A stretch of DNA of 64,000 nt, taken from Dendrolimus kikuchii (Eukaryota > Arthropoda > Insecta > Lepidoptera > Lasiocampidae). The notes beneath the pieces were generated by a model that did not search any database, was not told the DNA's origin, and saw only the letters and a program-made list of their open reading frames with translations. The stretch is from assembly GCA_019925095.2 (NCBI GenBank), contig CM034397.1:5475763-5539762 (forward strand), given 5' to 3'. Positions 41,336 through 52,900 of this stretch are shown here, piece after piece (the first letter of the stretch is position 1; each line of letters starts with the position of its first letter). The position numbers were made by a program, and so were the translations under genes.

Positions 41336-43252
41336 AAGTTTGTAATCACGCTCGCATTACCATACTTTTGAAGATATAAATTGACGCAACTTACGACAAA
41401 TCTGTATTTTATGAATCATAACAGTAATATTACAATTGTTTAAAGAAGAGAGAGAGAGAATTAAAAGAACAAACATGTAATCTTTATTAAAAAGTACCAG
41501 AAAAACTTTGATAATTGATATCAATTTCCATTTGATAATTATAATTTATTTATTTCATAATAACAACTTGAACAATTAAATTAAGTTTTAAAAAATAAAA
41601 TTAATTTATATCCATCATTTAGTCAGTTCTTAATAGAAGCATTTCAGTTGCTTATATTTTAAATTAAATTAATTATTCTACGCAGCAATCTGCAACCCGT
41701 GCCAATACATTTTTATTTGCTGTAGCCTTCTAGCAATGGCCGCAATTATACTGTTTCTTCACCTCTCAGCCTTGGGCAAGCAAGAAATTTGCAATGTGAC
41801 TTCTCCGGATAGCACAAAACGTATACGAGTAAATATTACTCGTACAGCGTATTTTAAATATAAATACGCAACAAATTGCGGCACTTGTGCACTGCAAGTT
41901 GTGTGTCTCAGGTCATCAAACGACCTTAATGAACAACATACAACAACTCATCGTAGTTTGGCTTGGCAACATCCTTCAAACCGGGGTCTATCGTTAACGT
42001 CAATTAAACCCAGTATCTTTGGAAGTGCACAAAACCGTACAAAACGTGTTCAATCTCAAGAAACCTACTCGAGGCACTAGGTACAGTAACTTTTAAAACC
42101 CATTAGACGTCGAAATATGTATGTTATTATATTGAATACGTATGTCATTCAGAGAACGCCTCGTGCATTCCATCCAGAGCTAACAGGTGTTGTATAGAAC
42201 GTCTGGTAAAACGTCACACGTATATAAATAACGCTTGAAACTTTTTATGATTGTAGTCTTTGAAAGTATAGTATGTACAATATAAGACAGTAACGATATG
42301 TATACGGAACAAATTGTATACATTACTGTCTCTTATTGCACATGGAAATAAACCAAGTGCAGCAGACAATTGCTTATGGTACACATAAAGTAACCAGTTG
42401 ATAAGTTATGTGTTTATATTAAAGCAGTATACAAACATATATTAATTCTGATCTATAGGCTGTTTTATTATTTTGTCCTGATGGACTCTTTTTCATTCAG
42501 TTTATTATGTATATTGTATATACGTGGAATAAGCATTTGAGAGAATCGTTGCAGCTCAGGGAAATGAAGGATGAACATTGAACATCGATGTTATGATACA
42601 AGTTATGTAAAAATGTTGTCATATATCTTCCAAATTCGGTAATAGTCACTTTTACAATATTTTCGGGTTTATGAAATAATATTTTTAAGTTGGTAATATT
42701 TTTCTTTCATTAAAGAAAAAAACTGTTGCATCACTTTTATCTACTCATAAAATATGAAATAAAATAGACAGTGTAAATATTCAGTAGTTTGAAATTTACC
42801 CTTTTCGAGACTTGTGGCACAATGTGGTGATTATGTTTCATATCCAGAGCAACAAATTTATTCTTGAATTTTTGAATAAGGATTCAGCGAGCTCTGATTT
42901 TGCTTTTATAAGCGATAATAGTGTTGGAATTAACCTCTTTACATAGTTTTACTTTTTATATTTTGACACTGTCAACATTCTTTTCTTTTTTTTTCTTTTT
43001 ACGCACTCTATATTCATCCTTGCATTGTACCGTATCGTTGTATAATAAATATTAATATTATAAGAAAATTATCGTATTACTTCACATCCAAGTTATAATA
43101 TATACAGTCTACGTACTCTCCACATATAGTCTTCATAAATTCCTTACACTTGATATTCTTTGTATCCAACTTTTATATGGTCTTAAAGACTAAATTCTTT
43201 CGAATTCGAGGAATTAGATTCCTCTATGGCATCTGTGGAGCTTTCGTCATCA
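41336..43252. other. No supported gene; imperfect palindrome near 42270-42345
   Basis: A 114-codon frame at 41736-42080 begins with a hydrophobic stretch but shows no domain. A 30-bp imperfect inverted repeat surrounds 42280-42340 (AAGACAGTAACGATATGTAT against GTATACATTACTGTCTCTTA). The remainder is AT-rich. Confidence 0.4.
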
Positions 43253-43682
43253 TTAATTAGAAAGACTGTTCGCATTTGAAGACATATCAATGTCTGCTCT
43301 TCGGTCCTTTTGTCTCTGGCGATACCTATTTGTAAAGAATATTAATTTCTAGTAATCTTCAAAAGTAAAGAATCAACCAGGAAGTCAATCATACGCTTCT
43401 TGAAATGTTGATTCATTTAAAATAAATGATTAGTTACTTACCTCTTAGCGTTTTCTCTCCATTTTTTTCGCTGCTCTTTTTGGGCACATTGGGATTTCTC
43501 TGTAATACTTGTCACTTTTTTAGTCTTCTTTTGAATTAAATATCTATCTCTTCGTTTTTCTTTAAAAATTGCATACAATTCAGGATCAGTTTTTATTTTC
43601 TCGTATTTCTTTCTTTTACATAAGCGCTGTGCAGCCAGACGGGCTTCACTCTTCTTTCTTGATAGCAATTGATCTACAGTAT
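43253..43682 (-). CDS. Two-exon basic peptide with phase-1 acceptor, non-FLYWCH
   Basis: Exon A is 43442-43682: acceptor TTGCAG, two-base split codon, 79 codons, donor GTAAGT. Exon B is 43253-43325: acceptor ACAAATAG, stop TAA. The 116-base intron removes the stop that otherwise follows exon A. Joined, the frame runs through W-R-E-N-A-K-R into Y-R-Q-R-Q-K-D-R-R. It is very basic, with a helical segment R-K-K-Y-E-K-I-K-T-D-P and E-Q-R-K-K-W-R-E. I recall similar stretches from repeated, possibly transposon-derived insect proteins. The acceptor phase equals that of every FLYWCH exon, so it could be a non-FLYWCH tail of the same locus. It could equally be an inner exon of a separate gene. After the stop another frame stays open with D-D-E-S-S-T-D-A, hinting at a one-base shift. 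Confidence 0.5.
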
Positions 43683-45059
43683 CTGCAATTGAAATAATCT
43701 TAAGCAGTGCAAGTAAAAAGAGATATCCCGGTATCATCAATCTATTACAATACTTCAATGAAACAAAATCTATTGAACATTTAAACATTTATTTTATTAA
43801 TTGATTTGATTTCACATAAACGCGGCCCGTAGCTAAATAATTACTCCCAAATACACTCGTTCACTTAGTTTCGCCCAAATTCATTGAAGCCATTTTCTCA
43901 AAATTCATAAATATTATTTATATTTATAAAATCTCACAGGTTTATTAATAAAATACAATAATTATATAATATTCCTTGCTTAATAGCATATTTATTTGCA
44001 ATAGTGACTAATCTCGAGTAATTTATTGTTTGCAATATAATATTAAAATCATTAGACTCAACCAACACGCATCAATGACCTTTCTGTTGTTGATGTTACG
44101 GCCAATGTATGAAAAATTCTGTACTTAATTAAGCGGTTCAAACTTGTTACGTTAATTGTATAATATCAACACCGTAAGTAGTATTTTTATATAAACTAAA
44201 TGTGAAGCTAGTGAATAATACACGTGTGATAATGAGGTTTTAATTTTTGAAGATTTTTAATAAATTGCTTACGCCTGGTACGCGTTTAACGTATCTTTGT
44301 CCTTGTTGAAATGTGCAAGACCGCTGAGAAAGGGTGCGAAATTAGCCCAGGTGTATAATATGCCATTGTATTGCGTATCGGCTAAGAAAAAAATTGAGGT
44401 CGAATTTTAAAGTGTTGCGAACAACGATGTTTATTTTTACGCTTTTTATCGTTTCGGAACGTATTCATTGTATTACGATGATTAGCAATAGAAAATATTA
44501 AATAATTAAAATATATTTACAAAAACATTAGATAATATCTTCATTCAAATCATCATCATTTGGCATCTAGATAAACTTATCCATACACAAAATAAGTAAT
44601 GGCAATAACAGTATAAAACTGGAAATACCTTCATAAAACTTTTCACACGCTGAGAATGAAGCCATTACTAAACCAAAATTACAATTTTTCAGAAGTTGTA
44701 TTTAAACGCTCATTCGCACTGTGTGACTAGCTGCAGTCCGGTTAACCGGATGGCTGACCGCAATATGTGGTTGGACACGCTGCTAACCGGATTGCAACAT
44801 TGAGAAACGCAACTGCAACACGCGGTTGGATACTGGCCGCACATTCAACAGCATAGTGTGTATAATAACCGTATAGTGAGTATAACAAACGCGATAGGTT
44901 GTAGCACTTCGAGTAACAGCGCCCGGTTCGACGGTAGTTGGACCGTAATGCATATAGAAATAAGTTTTACATGCAGCTAGTTGCATAGTGCATATGAGCG
45001 ATATGGTTTCAAAGTTCTTAAAAACTTGGGCTCATTTGAGAATGGTGTCATAAAAATGT
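43683..45059. other. No gene seen
   Basis: AT-rich up to about 44700. The part from 44720 to 44960 is richer in GC with a small palindrome (TCCGGTTAACCGGA) and repeated CGGTTGGA(C/T)AC words. No coding or RNA gene was recognised. Confidence 0.4.
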
Positions 45060-45170
45060 TCGAGGTTAGCAACGCATTACCAACGCCACTGGTGTTACAA
45101 GCGTTTACAGGTGACGGTGACCACTTTCCATTAGGGCCCTCTGCCTGTTTGCAAGTTTTGATCATAGAAT
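45060..45170 (-). repeat. Family B fragment
   Basis: A reversed piece contains AGCAACGCATTACCAACGCC and CACTTTCCATTAGGGCCCTC, matching the start of family B/A elements read backwards. Confidence 0.55.
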
Positions 45171-45497
45171 TAATACCCTTAGCACCCGAGTAAGTGCCAG
45201 TTACTTTACTGGTAAAGTAAAGCACTTTTAAGTAGGACCTAAAAGTCTCAGTTCGCTTGTCGACGCGTCGGTCCCGTCAGTCCCCAAGACAAAGTCTCAG
45301 TGTAGCGAGCTCCAATAGTTTCAACTCCCCACTTTTTAGAAAGACTATTTACTTGCAACTTTATTTGTGCCTTTATGTGCGTGCCAGAGAAAATAATTAC
45401 ATGCCGCTCACGCACACATCGATTGGTGTTGTGCTTCAACTCTGAACGTAATTTTGTACGAATTCTAAAATAGAACTTAGGATCCAAGGATATGTGA

Positions 45498-45724
45498 TTA
45501 TCGTCGATCTGTTTCTGTTCTGTTATTCGAAGGGGGATGATTATGGGTGTTATTGACTACTATCAGTTCATCGTCTAGAGTTACGATATACGCTTTACAG
45601 CCTAAGGGCATGTGGGTTGAGCACCTCCAGCGTTTTTTGGGTCCGTTTTGGTGAGCCCTCTTGTAGTATGTATATCGATTTAAACATAGTAAAACGTTCC
45701 CCTTCTGTGATGTTATATATTGCA
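45498..45724 (-). CDS. mod(mdg4): FLYWCH alternative 3' exon 19 (intact)
   Basis: The acceptor is TTTCTTTCAG. The split codon ends TG (valine). There are 74 residues and the stop is TAA. Lead Q-Y-I-T-S-Q-K-G-N; L-N-R-Y-T-Y; K-K-R-W-R-C-S-T-H; L-G-C-K-A-Y; H-N-H-P-P followed by the hydrophilic tail S-N-N-R-T-E-T-D-R-R. The C-S-T-H after the cysteine and L-G-C group it with exons 20 and 21. This sub-group has Y-T-Y in place of Y-K-F. Confidence 0.9.
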
Positions 45725-46004
45725 CTGAAAGAAATTTTCAATAAAACAGATTATAGCACTAATTCCAATGCTACCTTTTCTATTAATACGTACCTACCGG
45801 ACTAATAGGTTCAACAATACATTTTATACATATTAGATGATCGTATTATTGTAACGAGTTAGATTCGATTATGTTAGACGAGTTGTTGTAATCGATTTAT
45901 TTATAATTATTTTGTTGGTGATGATTATCACACCAAATGTATATAAGATGGCAACACTGTTACAGCTTATGAGTGACGTGGTCTGAATAAATACAGCTAA
46001 ATAG

Positions 46005-46395
46005 CATTTATCAGGACTAGATACGCTAATTAGTATTTACTAGGGCTTAATATGGCTAAATAGTGTTTACCAAGGCTAAATACGGCTAATTAGTATTTAC
46101 ATACATACATACATAACTTCACGCCAACTTCATGTCAAAGAAGCAAGTGAGGTGTGTAAGAATAAGCCTAAATGGCGCTCTGTTGTTCATGCCTTCCCCG
46201 CAAGGGAACTGGCGTGAAGTTAATTAGTATTTACTAGGACTTAATATGGCTAAATAGTGTTTACCAGAGCTAAATACGGCTAATTACTGTTTACCAGGGC
46301 TAAATACAGTTAAATAATGTTTACCAGGTGTAAAATACGTCTAATTACTGTTTACCAGGACTAAATACGGCCAATTAGTGTTTACAATGTAATTT
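46005..46395. repeat. Minisatellite of about 28-31 bp, interrupted
   Basis: Units read roughly TTTACCAGGGCTAAATACGG then CTAATTAGTG, with drift. About twelve copies are split into two blocks by a 130-bp insert (46096-46222). The insert starts ACATACATACATACATAACT, carries the last codons of the LINE tail seen at 10.3-10.55 kb and ends GGCGTGAAGTTA. Confidence 0.82.
46096..46222 (+). pseudogene. LINE tail fragment inside the minisatellite
   Basis: It contains V-K-E-A-S-E-V-C-K-N and K-W-R-S-V-V-H-A in frame to a stop, nearly identical to the end of the fragment at 10315-10551. AACTTCACGCCA and TGGCGTGAAGTT at its edges form an inverted repeat. Confidence 0.6.
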
Positions 46396-46836
46396 TATTT
46401 ATAATTCGTTAATAGCACCTTACGCTAAATTTGTCTTAATATTAACCTTAGTTACAATTATTTTGAATATTCTAAACTAACACATCTAATCTGTTTACAA
46501 ATTACCTTTCTTTGGGCTACTAATGTAAAATACTAAATATTATAAAAAAAGGAAAAAACTGTCACACCAAATAATAATTAACGTCCAAGTCGTGAAAATT
46601 TCAGCGGCTAATGGTGCGATTTCATCTGCGATAGTGGTATAGATATAGGCCGTCTCACACAGCTATGGCGATGGGTTCAATGTGTTATTTCACATGCATA
46701 TACGTATATACATTAATGTGGCTATGCGTTAACAGTGTCATTTTTCACGTCTTAAATAAGACAAATTCGGCCACAGTCTCCATATTTAACAATAACGCAG
46801 ATGTAGCCGCAACATTATGATGAAATATTTTCATTA

Positions 46837-47042
46837 CTATGTAGTACGCTTTTTCGGAGGATGGATGTGAGTTTTATAGCCTGCCAGCACCTTATTATCC
46901 AGGGTAATGACATCCGCTCTGCATCCAAGAATTGAGTGCGTGAAACATCTCCAACGCCTTTGTCGTCCAACAGAGTGCGTATGATATGTATACCCATTCA
47001 GAATAAGCAGCAGTTGTCCCTTCTTCGTTTTTGTAAATTTCA
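46837..47042 (-). CDS. mod(mdg4): FLYWCH alternative 3' exon 20 (intact)
   Basis: The acceptor is a long T run ending AAG. The split codon ends TG (valine). There are 67 residues and the stop is TAG. Lead K-F-T-K-T-K-K-G-Q; L-N-G-Y-T-Y; R-R-W-R-C-F-T-H; L-G-C-R-A-D; T-H-I-H-P-P-K-K-R-T-T. The pair of histidines is H-I-H rather than H-N-H. It is the only right-hand exon with an AAG acceptor, here backed by an unusually strong pyrimidine tract. Confidence 0.88.
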
Positions 47043-47107
47043 CTTAAAAAAAAAAACGAAATTAGACATGAAATTGTCATTAACCCGCAATTTTGTTTTC
47101 AGTAAAT

Positions 47108-47250
47108 TTTTTTTATTGCTTAAAATGACTCAAGCAGACAGACGGCCTGCCTTCCAGGTAGTGGTTACTTACAGACGTTTGAAACTCCAGGGGCGAGACC
47201 AACGTAGTAGTAGTAGAGGGTCGAAAATGGGAGGGGGGATGGGACATATA
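47108..47250 (+). repeat. Family B repeat, interrupted by a SINE
   Basis: It has a T-rich start, then CAGACAGACGGCCTGCCTTC and AACTCCAGGGGCGAGACCAA, up to GGGATGGGACATATA. The S2 SINE follows, and a related G-rich segment resumes at 47558-47600, so the SINE is nested in this element. Confidence 0.6.
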
Positions 47251-47541
47251 ATAACAGCACATAAATGTCCCACTGCTAGGCTCGAGCCTCTCGTTATAGG
47301 GAAACGGACAGTATATCCGCCACGCTTGTCCAAGGTGGCTTGGCAGGCTTGACACATCGGTTATCTCGATGTGCAGGTTGAATCACGATGTTTTCCTTTG
47401 ACATTGTTAGCACGCGGTACTTGTCACAATATGCCCATTAGGTTAGAGAAATGCCTAAGAGGTGCATGCGTTCTGGCTAAGATCGAACCCGCGCCTTTTG
47501 AGTTTCGGACGTGTGCGTTAGTCATTACGCTACCACGACTA
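47249..47541 (-). mobile_element. tRNA-derived SINE, family S2, copy 2
   Basis: Its head is GTCGTGGTAGCGTAATGACT at 47539 going left, with B-box GGGTTCGATCTTAGCC. The same body is present as at 27945-28242. It differs from that copy at scattered positions, as expected of old independent insertions. Confidence 0.82.
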
Positions 47542-47599
47542 TCCTCTATATATACCATGGGGGGATAGGATAGCTGGGAAGGGAAAGGGGGCCACCGAA

Positions 47600-48098
47600 C
47601 TTCAACTCACCGTACGAAACACGATTAGCTCAAAGGTAATCGTTCCACGCTTTCACAGAACATCAGCGTGAAACGGTTAGCCTTCACACCGACTGAGCTG
47701 GCCCTGAGGGTTGTGACGATAAAGAGTCTCGCATGGCTCTCCCACGTACATTTAATGTAATTTCAAAACCAACCAATTTCTAAAGTATGTAATTATATAA
47801 GTAAACATTGTTTATTACGAAATTACAGATGAAGAGGCATCGGTCATTCATTCTTGTATACCATTACAGAAAACTTATGTTTTAATATCTACTATTTTCA
47901 TTGTCCGCAAAGGACGGTCTTATTACTAAATAGCGATCTCTTCCAGACAACCAGTAGCAGAATAAACCAGATTAGAAGTGGTAACTGTCATATACATATA
48001 TGATTACTTATATTTTAATCATTACATATATCAGTACCTATCATAATATATATCATATTTATAATACTTGAAGTATCAACGTTGAGTGGTAAAATTAT
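47600..48098. other. No gene seen
   Basis: GC-moderate sequence near 47600-47750, perhaps the rest of the family B element, then AT-rich. The G-rich string GGATAGCTGGGAAGGGAAAG occurs at 47568-47587 and again at about 48107-48127, at the edge of the LINE. Confidence 0.4.
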
Positions 48099-48625
48099 TG
48101 GGGGATGGGATAGCTGGGAAGGGAAAGGGAAAATAATTACGAAGCGCTACATTACATCCCTTCCGGAAAAAAAATATCTCCCACAAAACAGTTTGTGCCA
48201 AAATCGAACTTTTATCTTCCAGTTTATTAATCGAATTTAAAAAAAAAAACAAATTCCGTGAAAAGTGCTCCCCGCGTATTAATCGAATCGGAAAAAAATA
48301 ATTAATTAATAAATTTTCAAAAAGCCAAAGTGATCAATTAACACAAAAGTACAAAAAAAGTACAAAAAAAAAAACAAGTTAAAAAAACCCAGTGTACAAA
48401 AACTGAACTATATTCCCATTTTGGACTTAATAAGGAAAATAATCCGCGTAAATCCAAATTATTGAATAAGGTGTAAACCGGCTGCCACAAATAAATACCC
48501 TGACTGACGCAGTGTGGACAAAAAATCGGCTTACTCACATTTTTTGTGCCACCTTAATAGGCCGATCACCCTACATACCCAATTGCCTAACTCAGTTATA
48601 CAAAAAAAATATACTAAAACAAAAC

Positions 48626-49705
48626 ATGACGAGCAAAAACTGTCACACGTGCAACGAAACCATACAGAGTTCATCTTATTTGGAGTGTTCAAAATGTAAC
48701 AAAAACTACGACCTGACCTGTGCGAACTTAACAGAAAAAGCATATAAGGCCCTGACCCAATCTTACAAAAAAAGCTGGTTATGCCCAAACTGTACCTGCT
48801 CCCGTCCCAAAGGCGAGGCTACACCGACTCCAAACCGCTTGTCAACAGATGGGGGGTCAAAGGACATTCACAACAAAACAGCAAAGCTTACTACAACCCG
48901 TAGTTCGAAACCTAAAACAAAGCCGAACAAAGAAAACTCGCTTAGTCTGACCGATCTCACCGATCCCACACTTTTAACTGAAATTCGCCTATTAAGGCAG
49001 GAAATCAGTGACATGAAGGCGCAAAACGTGGAAATTAGCCTCTTGCGTCAGGAACTTCTTGAACTCAAACACCAAATAACAGCTATGTCATCAACAGCTC
49101 TAGAAAACCAAACTAAAGTCCGCGAAGAACTAGAAACAGCCCAAAAGAGCATTATTGATCTTAAATGCACAGTAACTCAACTTCAACAGCGCCTAAACTT
49201 CCAAGAACAGAACGAACTAAGAAATGAGATAGAAATCATTGGCATTCCGGAACTAAACAACGAGAACTTAGCCCACGTCATCCAAGTGACATCGCAGAAA
49301 ATAGGCATACAACTTGCTGAAACAGACATCGACTACATGTCACGCATCGGTCCTAAACGTTCCCAAGAGACTCACTCATTGACTACAAGACAACATCAAC
49401 CCCGTCCAATAATCGTTAAACTATTACGACGCCAGAAAAGAAATGAAATAATCAGCGCTGCCAAAGCTAGAAAAAATCTCACATCTGAAAGCATAGTTCC
49501 TGGGTCTCCCAAGAAAATATACATAAATGAGCGACTTACCAAAGACCATCGAGTGTTATTTCGTGAAGCCAGGGACCAAGCTGCAGCTAATAAATTTAAA
49601 TACTGCTGGATTAAAAACGGAGGTATATTTGTCCGTGAAAATGATAATAAGCCAGCGATTAAAATTAATAGCATTAATGACCTCAATAAATACGTTGTGT
49701 CTTAA
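48626..49705 (+). CDS. LINE ORF1: PHD-type zinc finger RNA-binding protein
   Basis: ORF1 proteins coat LINE RNA and help retrotransposition. From this Met the protein begins M-T-S-K-N-C-H-T-C and goes straight into a C-x2-C...C-x2-C...C-x2-C (C-P-N-C) PHD-like finger over about 55 residues. A low-complexity basic linker and a leucine-rich coiled coil (about residues 110-190) follow. The C-terminal domain resembles the baculovirus FP25K/L1-ORF1 type (I-I-G-I-P-E, P-I-I-V-K-L, Y-I-N-E-R-L-T). An earlier in-frame ATG at 48512 would add 38 residues without known features. I prefer 48626 because the finger starts there. The frame is uninterrupted. Confidence 0.85.
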   Translation: MTSKNCHTCNETIQSSSYLECSKCNKNYDLTCANLTEKAYKALTQSYKKSWLCPNCTCSRPKGEATPTPNRLSTDGGSKDIHNKTAKLTTTRSSKPKTKPNKENSLSLTDLTDPTLLTEIRLLRQEISDMKAQNVEISLLRQELLELKHQITAMSSTALENQTKVREELETAQKSIIDLKCTVTQLQQRLNFQEQNELRNEIEIIGIPELNNENLAHVIQVTSQKIGIQLAETDIDYMSRIGPKRSQETHSLTTRQHQPRPIIVKLLRRQKRNEIISAAKARKNLTSESIVPGSPKKIYINERLTKDHRVLFREARDQAAANKFKYCWIKNGGIFVRENDNKPAIKINSINDLNKYVVS

Positions 49706-49938
49706 ACCTGCCAGATATCATTGTGAATTAAATTCTGTATTAGATGTAAGTCCAATTACTGCCACTCGTATATGCCATGTGCCCGTAAGTTTTTATATCA
49801 CTGTATTACATATATGCTTTACTCAGTACACAAACACACACTACACACATTTCAAATATACAACACTATACAACACTAAACACCAAAACAGTATATACCC
49901 ATTTTTGTTAAATGCTCATTGTCACACTAATCACATAA

Positions 49939-52900
49939 CATTTATGCAATATTACATGTCTCCATATTTATTACACTCATCTCCAGGCTCTCTTTCTACA
50001 TATACTACACGTCGAACAAACATATCTTATAAAATTCAATATTGACATCATATCTGAATCAGATAAAGTCCTCAATATAAACTGTCATAATATCGAAAGC
50101 CTGGAAAAATGTAGTGAATACGTTCCAAACACAAAATCTAATTGGAAACTACTAACGTTTAATATTAGAAGTATATCAAAAAACTTTGATGAATTTACAG
50201 TAGTTCTGGGGCGCCTAAAAATTGAATTTGATGTTATTATTCTTACAGAGTGTTGGTTAAATGAATATATGACCTTACCATCTCTATCAGGATATAATTC
50301 ATACAGAACAAATAAATACATAAACAAAAGCGGTGGGGTTACTGCGTATGTTAAAAATTCATGGGATGCTACAGTATCTGAACCAACAATTGAAGATTGT
50401 AATTGCCTAGAAATAGACCTGTGCCCTACTATCACTATACTTGGGGTGTATCGATCACCATCCTTTACATCTTTGGAGTCTTTTCTCTTTTCCCTTGATC
50501 AGTTACTGAAAAGTGTCAGTACAAAGCAACGTTTAATTCTTGCAGGTGATTTAAACATAAACATAAACGAAATTACACTCAATGAACAAAGTTCTGACTA
50601 TCTCAATATGCTAGCAGGACACTTCTTAATACCTGCAATTACTAAACCAACAAGATCAAATGCATGTCTAGACCACATCTTTGTAAAGAATCCAAATGAC
50701 GAATTAGGTACAGGAGTAGGTTTAATAGCCCACACAGATATAACTGATCACAGACTGTGTATGTTATACTTACCCTTTTCCCCAAAAAAACCTTTTAAAA
50801 AACATCGGACGAGATTAGTCACGAATTACTCCGCTGTAGCTGACTCATTAGAACAGATAGATTGGTCAACTATAACTAAAAGTGAGGACGTCGATAATGC
50901 AACGATTCTATTTCAAAACTATCTAAGTCAGTCAATCTTAAAAAATACAAAAGAAATTGTTATTCCAAGGACCAAATACAACCTCAAACCCTGGATAACT
51001 CCCGGCTTAATGAGGTGTCAAAGAAATCGTGACTCCCTACATCTCCAATCAAAAAAAGATCCCACTAACGTAGTCCTAAATATAACATATAAAAGATATC
51101 GCAACTTCCTGAATAAGCTTCTCATGAAGATCAAGACTTCATATGAAAATCAGCAACTGTCAAAATATTGTAACAATCCCAAAATGCTTTGGCAAACGAT
51201 AAACAATATCTGTAATTTATCTAAATCCCGCAATACACCAACAGAATTAATTAGACCTGATAATCCAAACGACTCACTAAATGACTGTAACAGATACTTC
51301 GCAAACGTTGGTAGCGCCCTGGCAAACCAAACACTAACCAAACTAAACTGCACAGAGACCACCCTCGCTTCTGACATTAAAGCCGATAATTCTCCACTCC
51401 ATTCGTTACTCATGTACCCTACTGATGAAGAAGAAGTGGGCTCATTCATCAATGAGCTCAGGATAGGTAGTGCTCCTGGTGCAGATAACTGTGACCCCCT
51501 TCTAATTAAAATGATAAAGCCTATCATAATACAACCTTTTACCCATATATGCAATATCAGTTTAAGCACTGGAAAATTCCCGGATAAGTGGAAACTAGGC
51601 CAAATATCGCCAATTTACAAAGGTGGTGATAGAACCCTCCCTAGCAACTACAGGCCAATCACCTTATTAAGTGTATTCTCAAAGTTACTAGAGAAAGTAG
51701 TTAACAAACGGCTTGTCGATTTCTTGGAAAAATACTCTCTTATCTCTGATAAGCAGTTCGGATTTCGGCAGAATATATCAACAGAAGATGCCGTCCTAGC
51801 TCTAACAAAGTCAATCGCCACATCCCTGGACCAAAATCAATGTTGCCTAGGTGTATTCCTAGATTTAGCGAAAGCTTTTGACACGGTCTCGATTCCCATC
51901 CTCCTTAGTAAACTAAATCATATTGGTGTAAGAGGTATAAGTCACGAATGGTTTAAAAGCTACCTGAGTAATCGCTGTCAATTTGTTAAGGTGGGATCGC
52001 ATTGTAGTGAACAGCATACAGTAAATTTTGGAGTACCCCAAGGCAGCATTTTAGGACCTACACTATTCTTAATATATATTAATGAACTGCCGAAAATTCC
52101 GATCCAGGGCGCTAACATAATATGTTATGCAGATGATACGGTTGTATTATTTAACAACAAATCCTGGGAGTCAGTGTTTAAAACAGCTCAGACAGGCTTA
52201 ACCGACATCAGTAAATGGCTAAACAATAACCTACTAACATTAAACACTAAAAAAACTAAATATTTAACGTTTCATAAAACCCGTGCTTCCCAACCTCGTA
52301 CGCATCCTAAATTATATCTGTCGCACAGCCTAAGCTCTTGTATACAGTCCTCTGATCATCCCCCGTCGATCGAACACACCACATCTATTACGTATCTTGG
52401 TATCCAACTAGATGAAAAATTAAATTTCAAAAGTCATATTACATCCCTATCTAAAAGAGTCAGAAAAACCATTTACATCATGAAATCCCTCTGTAGCTGT
52501 GCGACACCAAAAACTTTAAAAATGGTTTACTATGCGCTGTGCCAGTCGTTACTTCTATACTGTCTTGCTGCTTGGGGAGGAATCCCAAAAACAAACATTA
52601 TAGAGGTAGAACGAGCACAGCGAGCAGTACTTAAAGTTATGCATAAAAAACCGTACAGATATCCCACCAATACACTATACATAGAAAGTGACGTTTTGAC
52701 AGTCCGACAACTCTATATTTGCAAGGTAGCCACAGCAATTCATAAACAAAACCTAAATGCCCCTAACTTCCAATACCTCAGCTCCCGTAGAATTTATAAT
52801 ATACCCTTACCTAAAATACATACAACCTTTGCCAAACGCCTTCCTCCATATATCCATATATCCATTTATAATAAAGTATGCCAAAACACACCCTCCGCCA

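Noticed and set aside
41736..42080. 114-codon frame with a hydrophobic start that could be a secreted protein
   Set aside because: No domain, composition like random AT-rich sequence, no splice context or repeats supporting it.
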